64,000 bases of DNA from an uncultured bacterium. Its GTDB lineage: Bacteria; Bacillota; Limnochordia; DTU080; JAAYLA01. The DNA is taken from positions 34,464 through 98,463 of the forward strand of contig CALKAQ010000013.1 in assembly GCA_937983075.1 (NCBI GenBank). The letters are read 5' to 3'. The notes under the pieces were generated by a model, which had not been told where the DNA came from, made no database searches, and saw only the letters and a list, made by a program, of their open reading frames with translations. This document shows positions 32,564 to 41,447 of this stretch, one piece after another. A program made the position numbers and the translations under genes. The stretch's first letter is position 1, and each line of letters begins with the position of its first letter.

Positions 32564-33664
32564 ATGCCCGATCCTGCAAAACTGCTGCGAACACCTCTCA
32601 GCCAGGTGCACGAAGAACTTGGCGCACGCATGGTTGATTTCGCCGGTTGGCATATGCCGGTGCAGTACACCGGCGTCATTGAAGAGCACCGAGCGGTCCG
32701 AAGGGCAGCCGGGTTGTTTGATTTGTCGCACATGGGGGAATTCATCGTCTCCGGTCCGGATGCTCAAGCCAACCTTCAGCATCTTTTGAGCAACGACATA
32801 AGTGATTTGAGCCCAGGAAAGGCACAATACACCTTGCTGCTCAATGACAAAGGGGGTATTGTGGATGATCTGCTGATTTACGCTCTGGCGCCGGACGAAT
32901 ATCTGCTGGTCGTTAATGCAGCGAACATCAGCAAAGATCGCAACTGGATTCAAGCAAGGCTCACCGGACACGCAGCGTTTGACGATCGCAGCGATGTGAC
33001 GGCCCTCATTGCTATTCAAGGTCCCAAGTCGCCGGCCATTTTGCAGCGGCACGCATCGGTCGACCTGTCGACCATCCCGCCTTTCGGGTTTGTGCGGGCC
33101 GAGGTTGCCGGATGCAACGCGATCATCTCCCGCACGGGATATACGGGCGAAGAAGGATTTGAATTGTTCATCGCCAATCAAGACGCTGTAAACATGTGGC
33201 ATACATTGCTTTCTGACGGTGAAAGCGATGGGTTGGTGCCCGTCGGACTCGGAGCCCGGGATACGCTGCGTCTCGAAGCGGGGCTCTGTTTGTACGGAAA
33301 CGAGCTGACCGAAGAAACGTCTCCGCTCGAAGCGGGTTTGGCGCCTTTCGTCAAACTCGACAAAGGAGAGTTTATCGGACGGGAAGCTTTGCTGCGCCAA
33401 AAGGATGTCGGCGTGCAACGTGTTTTGCGCGGCTTCATCATGGAAGAACGCGGCATCCCACGTCACGGGCACCTGATTTATGCAAACGAATCGGGCGGTG
33501 AACCCATCGGTCGGGTGACTTCAGGCACCTTTTCGCCGACGCGGGAAGAAAGCATCGGCCTGTGCTATGTAGACTCCGCCTACAGCTCGCTTGATACGCC
33601 GGTATGGATTGACATCCGGGGCAAACGCAAACGGGCCCGGATCGCCAAACGCCGCTTTATATAA
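32564..33664 (+). CDS. gcvT: Glycine cleavage system T protein (aminomethyltransferase)
   Basis: 366 residues. Folate-binding family landmarks: VDFAGWHMPVQYTGVIEEH, GLFDLSHMGE, ISRTGYTGEEGFE, and GLGARDTLRLEAGLCLYGNE. The C-terminal domain has RVTSGTFSPT. It transfers the methylene group from H-protein-bound aminomethyl to tetrahydrofolate and frees ammonia. ATG at 32564 follows AAAGGAGCG. It heads the complete operon gcvT-gcvH-gcvPA-gcvPB. The leader is under 110 bases from the spacer's TATA element, so there is no room for a tandem glycine riboswitch, and none is seen. Confidence 0.97.
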   Translation: MPDPAKLLRTPLSQVHEELGARMVDFAGWHMPVQYTGVIEEHRAVRRAAGLFDLSHMGEFIVSGPDAQANLQHLLSNDISDLSPGKAQYTLLLNDKGGIVDDLLIYALAPDEYLLVVNAANISKDRNWIQARLTGHAAFDDRSDVTALIAIQGPKSPAILQRHASVDLSTIPPFGFVRAEVAGCNAIISRTGYTGEEGFELFIANQDAVNMWHTLLSDGESDGLVPVGLGARDTLRLEAGLCLYGNELTEETSPLEAGLAPFVKLDKGEFIGREALLRQKDVGVQRVLRGFIMEERGIPRHGHLIYANESGGEPIGRVTSGTFSPTREESIGLCYVDSAYSSLDTPVWIDIRGKRKRARIAKRRFI

Positions 33665-33685
33665 CAACCAAGGGAGGATATACGG

Positions 33686-34069
33686 ATGTACCCAGAAGAA
33701 CTTCGCTACGGAAAAGACCACGAATGGGCCAGGGATGAAGGAGACGGTCGTGTTCGGGTCGGCATCACCCACTATGCACAACAAGAACTCGGTGACGTTG
33801 TGTTCGTTGAGCTGCCTGAAACGGAGACAACGGTGGAAAAAGATGATGGATTCGCCGTCGTCGAGTCGGTGAAGGCGGTTTCCGACATTTACGCCCCGGT
33901 TTCGGGTACCATTGTCGAAGTCAACACTGAACTCGAAACCAACCCGGAACTCATCAACGAAGACCCGTACGGCAAAGGCTGGATCGCCGTCATTGCCGTG
34001 AACGACCCCAGCCAATTGAATGATCTCATGACTGCCGCGGAATACCGGGCGCATATCGGAGAAGATTAA
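33686..34069 (+). CDS. gcvH: Glycine cleavage system H protein
   Basis: 127 residues. The lipoylated lysine is in VVESVKAVSDIYAPVSG, and the N-terminus RYGKDHEWARDEGD and GITHYAQQELGDVVFVELP are typical. It shuttles the aminomethyl group between P, T and L proteins on its lipoyl arm. It starts 21 bases after gcvT with AGGGAGG, and ends two bases before gcvPA. Confidence 0.97.
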   Translation: MYPEELRYGKDHEWARDEGDGRVRVGITHYAQQELGDVVFVELPETETTVEKDDGFAVVESVKAVSDIYAPVSGTIVEVNTELETNPELINEDPYGKGWIAVIAVNDPSQLNDLMTAAEYRAHIGED

Positions 34070-34071
34070 GC

Positions 34072-35418
34072 ATGCCGTACATTCCGACGACTGACGCCGA
34101 AAAAGCCGAAATGCTCGCGGCGATCGGCGTTTCTTCCATCGATGAGCTGTTTGAAGACATCCCGGAAAAGGTGCGCTTTCGGGGCAAGCTGAATCTGCCG
34201 AGCGGCATGACGGAATCGGAGGTGATGCGTCACCTCGCTTCGTTGGCCGCAAAGAACGCCGATTTGGACACCTACACGTGCTTCCTCGGCGCCGGCGCCT
34301 ATGACCACCTCATTCCAGCCGCAGTGGAAAACATCGTCGCTCGGAATGAATTCGTCACCGCCTATACGCCGTATCAGGCGGAAATCAGCCAGGGCGTGCT
34401 GCAAACCATCTACGAATATCAAAGCCTCATCTGTGCGATCACGGAGCTCGACGTCGCCAATGCGTCGATGTACGATGGAGCAAGCAGCATGGCCGAGGCG
34501 TGCATTATGGCACTGGCGGCTGCCGATCGCCCCAAAGTCGTCATGTCCGGAAGCATTCATCCGGCATACCGCAAGGTCACCGAAACGTACTTGCAGCATC
34601 AAGGTGCCGAACTCGTAACCGTCCCGGTTACGCAGGGCCGCACCGACTTGGCTGCGCTGGCTGATGCGATTGACGGGCAGACTGCGGCTGTTGTCGTGCA
34701 GCATCCGAATGCGTTCGGTGCCTTGGAAGAAACGCATCGCATCGGGCAGTTGGCCAAACAGCACGGTGCGCTGTACATCGCGGTGGTCGACCCCATTTCT
34801 CTCGGCATTTTGGAACCGCCGGGACCATATGGGGCCGACATCGCCGTAGGCGAGGGCCAATCGTTGGGCAACCCGGTTTCCTTCGGGGGTCCTTACTTAG
34901 GATTCCTGGCGGCGCGCAAAGAGCTCGTTCGCCAGGTGCCGGGCCGCATTGTCGGGCGCACGGTCGACCAACAAGGCAGAGAAGGTTTCGTCCTCACATT
35001 GCAAACCCGCGAGCAGCACATCCGCCGCGAGCGGGCCACGTCCAACATTTGTACCAACCAGGCTCTCAACGCGCTGACGGCAACCGTTTACCTGTGTCTT
35101 GTCGGCAAGGCCGGTTTCCGACGCATCGCGGAACTGTGCCTACAGAAAGCGCACTACGCCTACGAGCAGTTGTGCCGAATTCCTGGCTGGGAACCGCCGT
35201 GGCAGGTGCCGTTCTTTAAGGAGTTCGCCATGCGTTCGCCCGTCAACGTCTTCGAACTGAACGAAGCCCTTCTGGAACGCAAAATCATCGGCGGTTTTCC
35301 GCTTGAACATTGGCGAGATTCGCTGGCCAACGTCGTTCTGATTTGTGTTACCGAAGCACGCACGCGGTCTGAAATCGACGAGTTCGTCGCGGCGGTGCGC
35401 GAAATATCTGCGAAGTGA
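34072..35418 (+). CDS. gcvPA: Glycine dehydrogenase (decarboxylating) subunit 1
   Basis: 448 residues, the N-terminal half of the split P protein found in Bacillota. Landmarks: FLGAGAYDHLIPAAVENIV, AYTPYQAEISQGVLQTIYEY, YDGASSMAEACIMA, and the serine-rich SNICTNQALNALTATVYL. It has the PLP fold but the PLP lysine is on subunit 2. With GcvPB it decarboxylates glycine onto the lipoyl arm of GcvH. ATG at 34072 is two bases from the gcvH stop, indicating tight coupling. Confidence 0.97.
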   Translation: MPYIPTTDAEKAEMLAAIGVSSIDELFEDIPEKVRFRGKLNLPSGMTESEVMRHLASLAAKNADLDTYTCFLGAGAYDHLIPAAVENIVARNEFVTAYTPYQAEISQGVLQTIYEYQSLICAITELDVANASMYDGASSMAEACIMALAAADRPKVVMSGSIHPAYRKVTETYLQHQGAELVTVPVTQGRTDLAALADAIDGQTAAVVVQHPNAFGALEETHRIGQLAKQHGALYIAVVDPISLGILEPPGPYGADIAVGEGQSLGNPVSFGGPYLGFLAARKELVRQVPGRIVGRTVDQQGREGFVLTLQTREQHIRRERATSNICTNQALNALTATVYLCLVGKAGFRRIAELCLQKAHYAYEQLCRIPGWEPPWQVPFFKEFAMRSPVNVFELNEALLERKIIGGFPLEHWRDSLANVVLICVTEARTRSEIDEFVAAVREISAK

Positions 35419-35427
35419 GGCGGTTTC

Positions 35428-36915
35428 ATGGTCGATCCGACAATGCAGGACAGAGTCATCACGGTCTTTGAGGCCGGCGCGCCCGGACGGCGAGGATATG
35501 AACCGCCGCCTTGCGACGTTCCGGAGAAACCGCTCTCCGAGCTTCTGCCCGAGCAGTACGTTCGGCAGGAGCCTGCGCCGTTGCCGGAAATGAGCGAACT
35601 CGACGTTGTACGCCACTTTGTACGCCTTTCCCGGCGCAATCACGCCATCGACGTCGGTTTTTATCCGCTCGGTTCGTGCACCATGAAATACAACCCCAAA
35701 GTCAACGACAAAGCGGCCGCTTTGCCGGGCTTTCGTCGGATTCATCCGTATCAGAGCGCGGATACCGTCCAGGGTGCGCTCGAGCTCATGTACCATTTGG
35801 AACGGTTTTTGTGCGAGATCGCCGGGCTCGATGAAGCGTCGCTCCAGCCGGCCGCCGGTGCGCAGGGTGAACTGCTCGGCCTGTTGCTCATTCGTGCCTA
35901 TCATGCCGATCGAGGCGAAGCGTATCGCGATGAAATCATCTGCCCCGATGCGGCGCACGGAACGAATCCGGCGAGTGCGGCGATGTGCGGGTACAAGCTT
36001 GTGCAAATTCCTACGGACGCACGCGGCGGCATGGACATCGAAGCCTTGCGAAAAGCCATCAATCCCAAAACGGCGGGATTGATGCTGACGAATCCCAACA
36101 CGCTGGGACTTTTTGATGAAAATATTGTCGAAATCGCAGAAATGGTGCACGCCGCGGGCGGTCTGTTATATTATGATGGTGCGAACGCCAACGCGATTGT
36201 CGGCCGCTCGCGGCCGGGCGATATGGGGTTCGACATCGTCCACTTCAACCTGCACAAAACGTTTTCCACACCGCACGGCGGCGGAGGCCCGGGCGCCGGT
36301 CCGGTAGTGGTGCGCAAAGACTTGGCGCGGTTTCTGCCCGCGCCCCGCATTGTCGCGGACGGCGAGACATTTCGCTTCGATTGGGGCGATCTCGACACCG
36401 TCGGCCGGTTGCATGCGTTTTACGGCAACTTCGGTGTTTTGGTCCGGGCGTACACCTACATCCGTCGGCTAGGTCCGGAAGGGCTGCAGCGCGTCAGTGA
36501 GCATGCCGTGCTCCACGCCAATTATTTGATGCGCAAGCTGCAGCCGTACTACGATTTGCCGTACGACCGGCATTGCAAACACGAGTTCGTGCTGTCCGGG
36601 CGGCGACAGAAAAAGCACGGTGTTCGCACATTGGATATCGCCAAGCGCTTGCTTGACTACGGCGTGCACGCGCCGACCATTTACTTCCCGATGATCGTCG
36701 AAGAAGCTTTGATGATCGAACCGACGGAAACCGAGCCCAAAGAAGTGCTCGACCAGTTTATCGACATCATGATCCAGATTGCGCGTGAAGCCGAGGAAAA
36801 TCCCGAGGTGGTAAAAAACGCTCCTCACCGGATGGTGGTCGGACGTCTCGACGAAGCGCGTGCGGCACGACAGCTCGATCTCGCTTGGAAGCCGAAAAGC
36901 GGCGCTGCGGAATAA
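35428..36915 (+). CDS. gcvPB: Glycine dehydrogenase (decarboxylating) subunit 2
   Basis: 495 residues, the PLP-bearing half. Landmarks: GFYPLGSCTMKYNPKVN, AGAQGELLGLLLIRAYH, PDAAHGTNPASAAMCG, YDGANANAIVG, and the PLP lysine in FNLHKTFSTPHGGGGPG. It completes the glycine decarboxylase heterotetramer. ATG at 35428 follows GTGAGGCGG. The lipoate gene downstream would supply the cofactor of GcvH. Confidence 0.97.
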   Translation: MVDPTMQDRVITVFEAGAPGRRGYEPPPCDVPEKPLSELLPEQYVRQEPAPLPEMSELDVVRHFVRLSRRNHAIDVGFYPLGSCTMKYNPKVNDKAAALPGFRRIHPYQSADTVQGALELMYHLERFLCEIAGLDEASLQPAAGAQGELLGLLLIRAYHADRGEAYRDEIICPDAAHGTNPASAAMCGYKLVQIPTDARGGMDIEALRKAINPKTAGLMLTNPNTLGLFDENIVEIAEMVHAAGGLLYYDGANANAIVGRSRPGDMGFDIVHFNLHKTFSTPHGGGGPGAGPVVVRKDLARFLPAPRIVADGETFRFDWGDLDTVGRLHAFYGNFGVLVRAYTYIRRLGPEGLQRVSEHAVLHANYLMRKLQPYYDLPYDRHCKHEFVLSGRRQKKHGVRTLDIAKRLLDYGVHAPTIYFPMIVEEALMIEPTETEPKEVLDQFIDIMIQIAREAEENPEVVKNAPHRMVVGRLDEARAARQLDLAWKPKSGAAE

Positions 36916-36953
36916 CGGCTTTAGCCCGAGACCAGGTAGGAGGCGAATCGCCA

Positions 36954-37838
36954 ATGGCGGAAACCTGGCGTTTGATTCGTTCGGGTCATCTTAGTGGTGC
37001 CCGAAACATGGCCGTCGATGAGGCTTTGATGCTCAGTACGGCGGCCGGAGGTCCTCCCACGTTGCGTTTTTACGGTTGGGAGCCCGCTGCGGTATCGATC
37101 GGTTATTTTCAAGACATTGAGCGGGAAGTAGACGAAGCGGCATGCAAGAGCTTGGATATCGACATCGTCCGCCGGCTCACCGGCGGACGGGCCGTGCTTC
37201 ATGACGTTGAGGTCACCTACTCGCTGGTGATTCCCGAAGACCACCCGATGATTCCACCCTCAGTTGTCGAATCCTATCGTATAATAAGTGAAGGCCTGGT
37301 GCGGGGGCTAAGGGAACTCGGCCTCGACGCCCGCATGACGATGCCCAAACGCTCGGAGAACGGGCGGGCGCTCCGCCCGGAAGAAGGCGGTTCTGCGGCT
37401 TGCTTTGATGCGCCGTCTTGGTACGAAGTGACGGTCGATGGCAAGAAGGTCATCGGCAGCGCGCAAGTGCGCAAATACGGCGTGTTGCTGCAGCACGGCT
37501 CGATTCCGCTGCAGCTGAACGCGGAAAAGCTATTCGCGATTTTGCGCTATTCGTCCGAACGGGCCCGGGAGCGCGCCAAGCGGGCGTTCATGGCGAAAGC
37601 CGGTTCCATTCGGGAAGCCTTGGGTCGCCCCGTCTCGTTCCTCGAAGTGTGCGATCATTTGCTGTTCGGCTTGCAGGAGGAATTGGGCATCGAATTTGTT
37701 GAGTCCGAACTGACGGAGCGCGAAGAAGCCATGGCCGATCAGCTCATCCGGGAACGTTACGGCAAACCCGAATGGAACAAGCAGCGGGGCCGCCGCACAG
37801 GTGAAATTTATACGCTGAAGCGATCCGTAGCGCCGTAA
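36954..37838 (+). CDS. lipM: Lipoate-protein ligase / octanoyltransferase LipM-like
   Basis: 294 residues of the BPL/LplA/LipB fold: GARNMAVDEALML, the RRLTGGRAVLHDVEVTYSL loop, and DGKKVIGSAQVRKYGVLLQHG with the substrate-binding lysine. A cysteine in SAACFDAPSWYEV corresponds to the acyl-accepting cysteine of LipM, which favours octanoyl transfer to GcvH over ATP-dependent lipoate ligation. ATG at 36954 has GGAGG nine bases upstream. Placement after the gcv operon fits modification of GcvH. Confidence 0.85.
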   Translation: MAETWRLIRSGHLSGARNMAVDEALMLSTAAGGPPTLRFYGWEPAAVSIGYFQDIEREVDEAACKSLDIDIVRRLTGGRAVLHDVEVTYSLVIPEDHPMIPPSVVESYRIISEGLVRGLRELGLDARMTMPKRSENGRALRPEEGGSAACFDAPSWYEVTVDGKKVIGSAQVRKYGVLLQHGSIPLQLNAEKLFAILRYSSERARERAKRAFMAKAGSIREALGRPVSFLEVCDHLLFGLQEELGIEFVESELTEREEAMADQLIRERYGKPEWNKQRGRRTGEIYTLKRSVAP

Positions 37839-37902
37839 ATACCAGAAGTTGCGGTTTCCGGGCGGCGTTTCGCTGCCCGGGAAACGTTGTGGAGGGGTCT
37901 TT

Positions 37903-38772
37903 TTGCAGCTCGCCTATCTGGGACCGGAAGGCACGTTCAGCGAAGAAGCGGCACGTGCTTTTGCCGCTCGGCACCCACAGTCCGAGCAAATCGAATTGGT
38001 ACCGATGAAAGACATCCCCGATGTGTTGTATGCGGTGGATGCCGGTACGTATCGATGGGGTGTCGTGCCGGTGGAAAATTCCATTGAAGGATCCGTTGTC
38101 GTCACATTGGACTTCCTTGTCCATGAAGTCGACCTCAAAATCGTGGCGGAAGAAGTGCTGCCCGTTCGCCACGCGCTCTTGGCCCGGCCCGGAGTGACGC
38201 TCGAGATGATCCAAAAGGTGGTCTCGCACCCGCAAGCGTTGGCGCAATGCCGCCGGACGCTCAACCGCCTGGCTCCCAACGCGAAGTTGGAAGTCGCGCA
38301 GAGCACGGCGGAAGCGGCACGCCAAGTGGCGGCCGATCCGGGGCCTTCAGCGGCTTTGGGCACAACGCTCGCCGGCGAGCTGTATGGTCTGCAGGTGTTG
38401 GCGCACGACGTGCAGGACATTGCGGAAAACATGACCCGCTTCCTTGTGGTCGGGCGTGAGGAAACGCCTCCCTCGGGCGTGGACAAGACTTCGATCGTGT
38501 TCGCTTTTGAAGAAGATCGTCCCGGCAACTTGCATGCCGCCTTGGGCGCTTTTGCCAGCCGCTCGGTCAACCTGACGAAGCTCGAATCGCGTCCGGCCAA
38601 ACGGTCGTTGGGGGATTATATCTTTTTCGCTGATATGGAAGGACACCAAAACGACCCCACGCTGGCCGAAGCATTGGCAGAGGTACGCGAAATGTGCACG
38701 TTTTTCCGCATTCTCGGGTCGTATCCGCGCACGCAAATCGGCGTCTGCAACTCCGGCGCAGCGGTCCGCTGA
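37903..38772 (+). CDS. pheA: Prephenate dehydratase
   Basis: 289 residues. The catalytic domain starts QLAYLGPEGTFSEEAARAF and continues WGVVPVENSIEGSV and VSHPQALAQCR. The C-terminal ACT domain has EDRPGNLHAALGAFASR and the phenylalanine-binding ESRP in KLESRPAKRSLGDY. It converts prephenate to phenylpyruvate and is probably feedback-inhibited by Phe. TTG at 37903 lies five bases after GGAGGGG and gives the normal start. No chorismate mutase domain is fused. Confidence 0.95.
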   Translation: MQLAYLGPEGTFSEEAARAFAARHPQSEQIELVPMKDIPDVLYAVDAGTYRWGVVPVENSIEGSVVVTLDFLVHEVDLKIVAEEVLPVRHALLARPGVTLEMIQKVVSHPQALAQCRRTLNRLAPNAKLEVAQSTAEAARQVAADPGPSAALGTTLAGELYGLQVLAHDVQDIAENMTRFLVVGREETPPSGVDKTSIVFAFEEDRPGNLHAALGAFASRSVNLTKLESRPAKRSLGDYIFFADMEGHQNDPTLAEALAEVREMCTFFRILGSYPRTQIGVCNSGAAVR

Positions 38773-38795
38773 GTGTTCAGCTGGGGGGAAGGTAG

Positions 38796-39026
38796 TTGCC
38801 GAAGAAATTTTATCTCGGTGATGTGGTAGAGATGCGAAAACCACACCCGTGCGGCAGCAGTGAGTGGGAAGTCATGCGGGTCGGCATGGATTTTCGCATC
38901 CGCTGTCTCGGTTGCCGACATGTTGTCATGCTGCCGCGCAAACGGTTTGAACGCAGCGTGAAAAACATCCTCCGCCGGGGAATCGAAGTGCCGGAGCAAG
39001 AGACGCCGGCGGAGGGAGATGGATGA
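38796..39026 (+). CDS. DUF951 family protein (YyzM-like)
   Basis: 76 residues. The DUF951 pattern is clear: YLGDVVEMRKPHPCGSSEWE, RVGMDFRIRCLGC, and PRKRFERSVKNI. Three conserved cysteines (one in HPCG and a CLGC pair) may bind zinc. DUF951 genes lie beside rpsF-ssb-rpsR in Bacillus (yyzM), as here. TTG at 38796 follows GGGGGGAAGG. The function is unknown, but its steady place near replication and translation genes suggests a nucleic-acid role. Confidence 0.85.
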   Translation: MPKKFYLGDVVEMRKPHPCGSSEWEVMRVGMDFRIRCLGCRHVVMLPRKRFERSVKNILRRGIEVPEQETPAEGDG

Positions 39027-39059
39027 TCCATACCGATGCCTTGAAGCCCCGATGAGCCG

Positions 39060-39236
39060 TCACATATAGGCCTCGGGGATGTCGCTTTCCAATTCGAGCA
39101 TTTCAATGCGTTCTTTGACCATGTCCAGCGGAAACCCCAGCTCCCGGGCAATTTCCTCCAGCGTATATTGAAGCCGAAACAGTTCAATCAGACGTTGCTG
39201 GCGTTCCGCATCCCACACATGGATTTCCCGTCGCAC
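39060..39236 (-). CDS. Small helix-turn-helix protein
   Basis: 58 residues from a GTG at 39236 that follows GAGGGGG by eight bases. The sequence REIHVWDAERQQRLIELFRL followed by YTLEEIARELGFPLDMVKER looks like a single helix-turn-helix of the sigma-region-4 or GcrA-like type. It is coded against its neighbours, between DUF951 and the rpsF promoter. It may be a small regulator, but no known family name can be given. Confidence 0.55.
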   Translation of the reverse strand: MRREIHVWDAERQQRLIELFRLQYTLEEIARELGFPLDMVKERIEMLELESDIPEAYM

Positions 39237-39356
39237 CGACGAACCCCCTCGCATTTACTGCCTGCATGGTCGTAAGTCTATGTTGCACCGAAGCCTACGT
39301 TCCGATTCCCGAACCGTCGCACGAATGGATATCATTTGACCCAGTGGAACTAGTTA

Positions 39357-39385
39357 TTGCCGCTGCGGACGCCTAAGTGTATAAT
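39357..39385 (+). promoter_or_regulatory. Sigma-A promoter of rpsF operon
   Basis: TTGCCG at 39357-39362, 17-base spacer, TATAAT at 39380-39385, about 70 bases before rpsF. Confidence 0.8.
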
Positions 39386-39456
39386 GTACTTTGTCGTTCC
39401 CTGCTCCGGGTCGATCGCCCGGGGCCGACATGTCCATAGGGAGGAGGTGGACCCTA

Positions 39457-39780
39457 GTGCGTCCATACGAAGTCGTCGTCGTTCTCGGCAATCAAATCGA
39501 GGATGACGAAGTCGTAGAAGGTCACCTGAATAAGTTCGTCGACATTCTGAACGAAAACGGCGCTGAGGTGACCAAAGTCGATAAGTGGGGTAAGCGTCGA
39601 CTTGCCTACCCGATCGACGGGAACACTGAGGGTTACTACGCCGTGATCGACTTTCGTGCGGAAGAGAAAGCTACACGAGCGTTAGAGCACTCGTTGAAAC
39701 TGACGGAGGACGTCATTCGTTACCTCCTAGTCCGCAAGAATGAAGTCGACGTTGCCACGGCGGATGCAGCCTCGTCGTAA
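39457..39780 (+). CDS. rpsF: 30S ribosomal protein S6
   Basis: 107 residues: RPYEVVVVLGNQIEDDEV, WGKRRLAYPIDGNTEGYYAV and LEHSLKLTEDVIRYLLVRK are the classic S6 strands and helices. S6 pairs with S18 on the small-subunit platform. GTG at 39457 lies nine bases after GGAGGTGG and gives the usual start; the longer frame upstream is not conserved. It begins the rpsF-ssb-rpsR unit. Confidence 0.97.
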   Translation: MRPYEVVVVLGNQIEDDEVVEGHLNKFVDILNENGAEVTKVDKWGKRRLAYPIDGNTEGYYAVIDFRAEEKATRALEHSLKLTEDVIRYLLVRKNEVDVATADAASS

Positions 39781-39817
39781 CATTGGCCCCATACCGAAAG
39801 TTTAGGGAGTGGGCGGC

Positions 39818-40222
39818 ATGCTTAACCGAATCATTTTGATTGGACGATTGACGGCAGATCCGCAGTTGCGCTACACGCAGAATGGTACGGCCGTGGCGAA
39901 CTTCCGCCTGGCGGTTGAACGCCCGCGTCCGAACCAGCACGGCGAAAGAGAAGTCGACTTCATTGATGTCGTCACCTGGCAGCGGTTGGCCGAAACGTGC
40001 GCCAACAACTTGAACAAAGGCCGTTTGGTCGCCGCTGAAGGTCGGTTGCAAATCCGGGAGTACGAGTATGAGGGACAACGGCGAAGGGTAGCCGAAGTCG
40101 TAGCCGACAACGTTCGCTTTCTTGACTGGCCTAAAGACGGCATGAGTCCGGCCGGTCCGGAAACCATGGATGAACCCATCGGATTCGACGATCCCTTCCC
40201 CACTGATGATATCCCGTTCTGA
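39818..40222 (+). CDS. ssb: Single-stranded DNA-binding protein
   Basis: 134 residues. The OB fold begins MLNRIILIGRLTADPQLRYT and includes VDFIDVVTWQRLAETCANNL and GRLVAAEGRLQIREYEYEGQ. The acidic tail ends FDDPFPTDDIPF, the peptide that recruits repair and replication partners. The linker is shorter than in Bacillus SsbA. ATG at 39818 is used because the protein then starts at the conserved MLNR; a GTG three codons earlier is in frame. It lies between rpsF and rpsR as usual. Confidence 0.96.
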   Translation: MLNRIILIGRLTADPQLRYTQNGTAVANFRLAVERPRPNQHGEREVDFIDVVTWQRLAETCANNLNKGRLVAAEGRLQIREYEYEGQRRRVAEVVADNVRFLDWPKDGMSPAGPETMDEPIGFDDPFPTDDIPF

Positions 40223-40360
40223 CGTGCTCATGCTCCGAGGGTACACCGACCGGCAAGGTGCCGAAATCTGCGATTGAGCTGGCCGTTTGCCTTGGCCACC
40301 GCTAGGAGGGTGGACAAGGTATTTGGGCTGCTTTCACAGACGGATAGGAGGTAGAATTTT

Positions 40361-40591
40361 ATGGCACGCGATCGGAGGCGCCGGCGCCGCAAGGTGTGCG
40401 CTTTTTGTGTCGACAAGGTTGCCGAAGTCGATTACAAAGAAGCACAGCGTTTGCGCCGGTATATGACCGAGCGGGGTAAAATCATTCCGCGACGGATTTC
40501 TGGCAATTGCGCGCGACACCAGCGTCAGCTGACCCGGGCGATCAAACGCGCCCGCTTCCTAGCTTTGTTGCCATACCAAACCAATGAATGA
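40361..40591 (+). CDS. rpsR: 30S ribosomal protein S18, zinc-binding form
   Basis: 76 residues: RRRRKVCAFCVDKVAEVDYK, then RLRRYMTERGKIIPRRISGN and CARHQRQLTRAIKRARFLAL. The CAFC pair plus the later cysteine is the zinc-ribbon (C+) form. ATG at 40361 follows GGAGGTAG. Standard position after ssb. Confidence 0.97.
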   Translation: MARDRRRRRRKVCAFCVDKVAEVDYKEAQRLRRYMTERGKIIPRRISGNCARHQRQLTRAIKRARFLALLPYQTNE

Positions 40592-40601
40592 TGCTGAACC
40601 A

Positions 40602-40641
40602 AGACACGGCGTTGTTCATGGCAACAGGCACTCATGTGTCT
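40602..40641 (+). promoter_or_regulatory. Possible structured leader of rpsD
   Basis: AGACAC (40602-40607) pairs with GTGTCT (40636-40641), enclosing GTTG/CAAC (40611-40614 with 40622-40625). S4 represses its own mRNA in Bacillus, so this could be part of an S4-binding leader. The evidence is only these pairings. Confidence 0.3.
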
Positions 40642-40687
40642 GTATTTGGATGTTTGCTCAGGGTAAATTTTCAGGAGGTGTATAAGC

Positions 40688-41293
40688 ATGGCGCGGAATA
40701 CGGGGCCCAAGCACCGGATGTGCCGGCGTGTGGGTCAGCCTCTTTGTGGCCAGCCAAAATGCCCGGCCCTCAAGCGCCCTTATCCCCCGGGTCAGCACGG
40801 TCAACGGCCGCGGCGTAGGGAAAGCGGATACGGCAAGCAGCTGCTTGAAAAGCAAAAGCTGCGTCATATCTACGGGGTGCTCGAGCGCCAGTTCCGGAAT
40901 TACTTCAAGAAGGCGGTTTCAGGACGCGAGCGTCCGGGCGAACGCTTGCTTCAGATGTTGGAGACGCGTCTCGACAACATTGTGTATCGGTTGGGATTTG
41001 CCAACACGCTGCCGCAAGCCCGTCAGTTGGTTGTGCACGGGCACATCGAGCTCAACGGGCGCAAGGCTGACATTCCGTCGCATCCCGTTGCACCGGGGGA
41101 CGTCATTTCGGTGCGCGAAAAGAGCCGCAACTTGGGCATTATAAAAGAAGCGATCCAGGCTCGCGACGACATTGTGCCGTATCTGGAGCGAGACGCCGAA
41201 AACATGTCGGGACGTCTGCTGCGGATTCCTTCTCGTGAAGAAATTCCGGTTCCTGTAGACGAGGACATCATCGTCGAGTTCTACTCGCGGTAA
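40688..41293 (+). CDS. rpsD: 30S ribosomal protein S4, zinc-binding form
   Basis: 201 residues. The N-terminal zinc site is CRRVGQPLCGQPKC (three cysteines shown). The S4 RNA-binding domain follows: RLDNIVYRLGFANTLPQARQ, then LVVHGHIELNGRKADIPSH. S4 starts 30S assembly by binding 16S rRNA. ATG at 40688 follows AGGAGGTG. It is placed directly after rpsR rather than in the alpha operon with rpoA, which suggests independent regulation, and a 14-bp hairpin follows it. Confidence 0.97.
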   Translation: MARNTGPKHRMCRRVGQPLCGQPKCPALKRPYPPGQHGQRPRRRESGYGKQLLEKQKLRHIYGVLERQFRNYFKKAVSGRERPGERLLQMLETRLDNIVYRLGFANTLPQARQLVVHGHIELNGRKADIPSHPVAPGDVISVREKSRNLGIIKEAIQARDDIVPYLERDAENMSGRLLRIPSREEIPVPVDEDIIVEFYSR

Positions 41294-41327
41294 TCCTCGC
41301 AATAGGATCCAATGTATCGGTGACGTC

Positions 41328-41360
41328 AGCGACCGCGCGTGGGTATCACGCGCGGTCGCT
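41328..41360 (+). terminator. 14-bp hairpin after rpsD
   Basis: AGCGACCGCGCGTG pairs perfectly with CACGCGCGGTCGCT around a GGTAT loop. Only scattered T follow (GGTATCATC), so termination may be imperfect. Confidence 0.65.
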
Positions 41361-41447
41361 GGTATCATCGGCTCTGCTTCCATCGAACCAACAACTGGCC
41401 AGGAATCTCCAAGGCAGCGGAATACGACCATGGGAGGTCAATAGCTC

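Noticed and set aside
32495..33472. 325-codon minus-strand open frame opposite gcvT
   Set aside because: Shadow of gcvT caused by codon bias; no conserved motif and no start signal.
35140..36150. 336-codon minus-strand open frame opposite gcvPA/gcvPB
   Set aside because: Spans two well-conserved genes on the other strand, with no recognisable domain.
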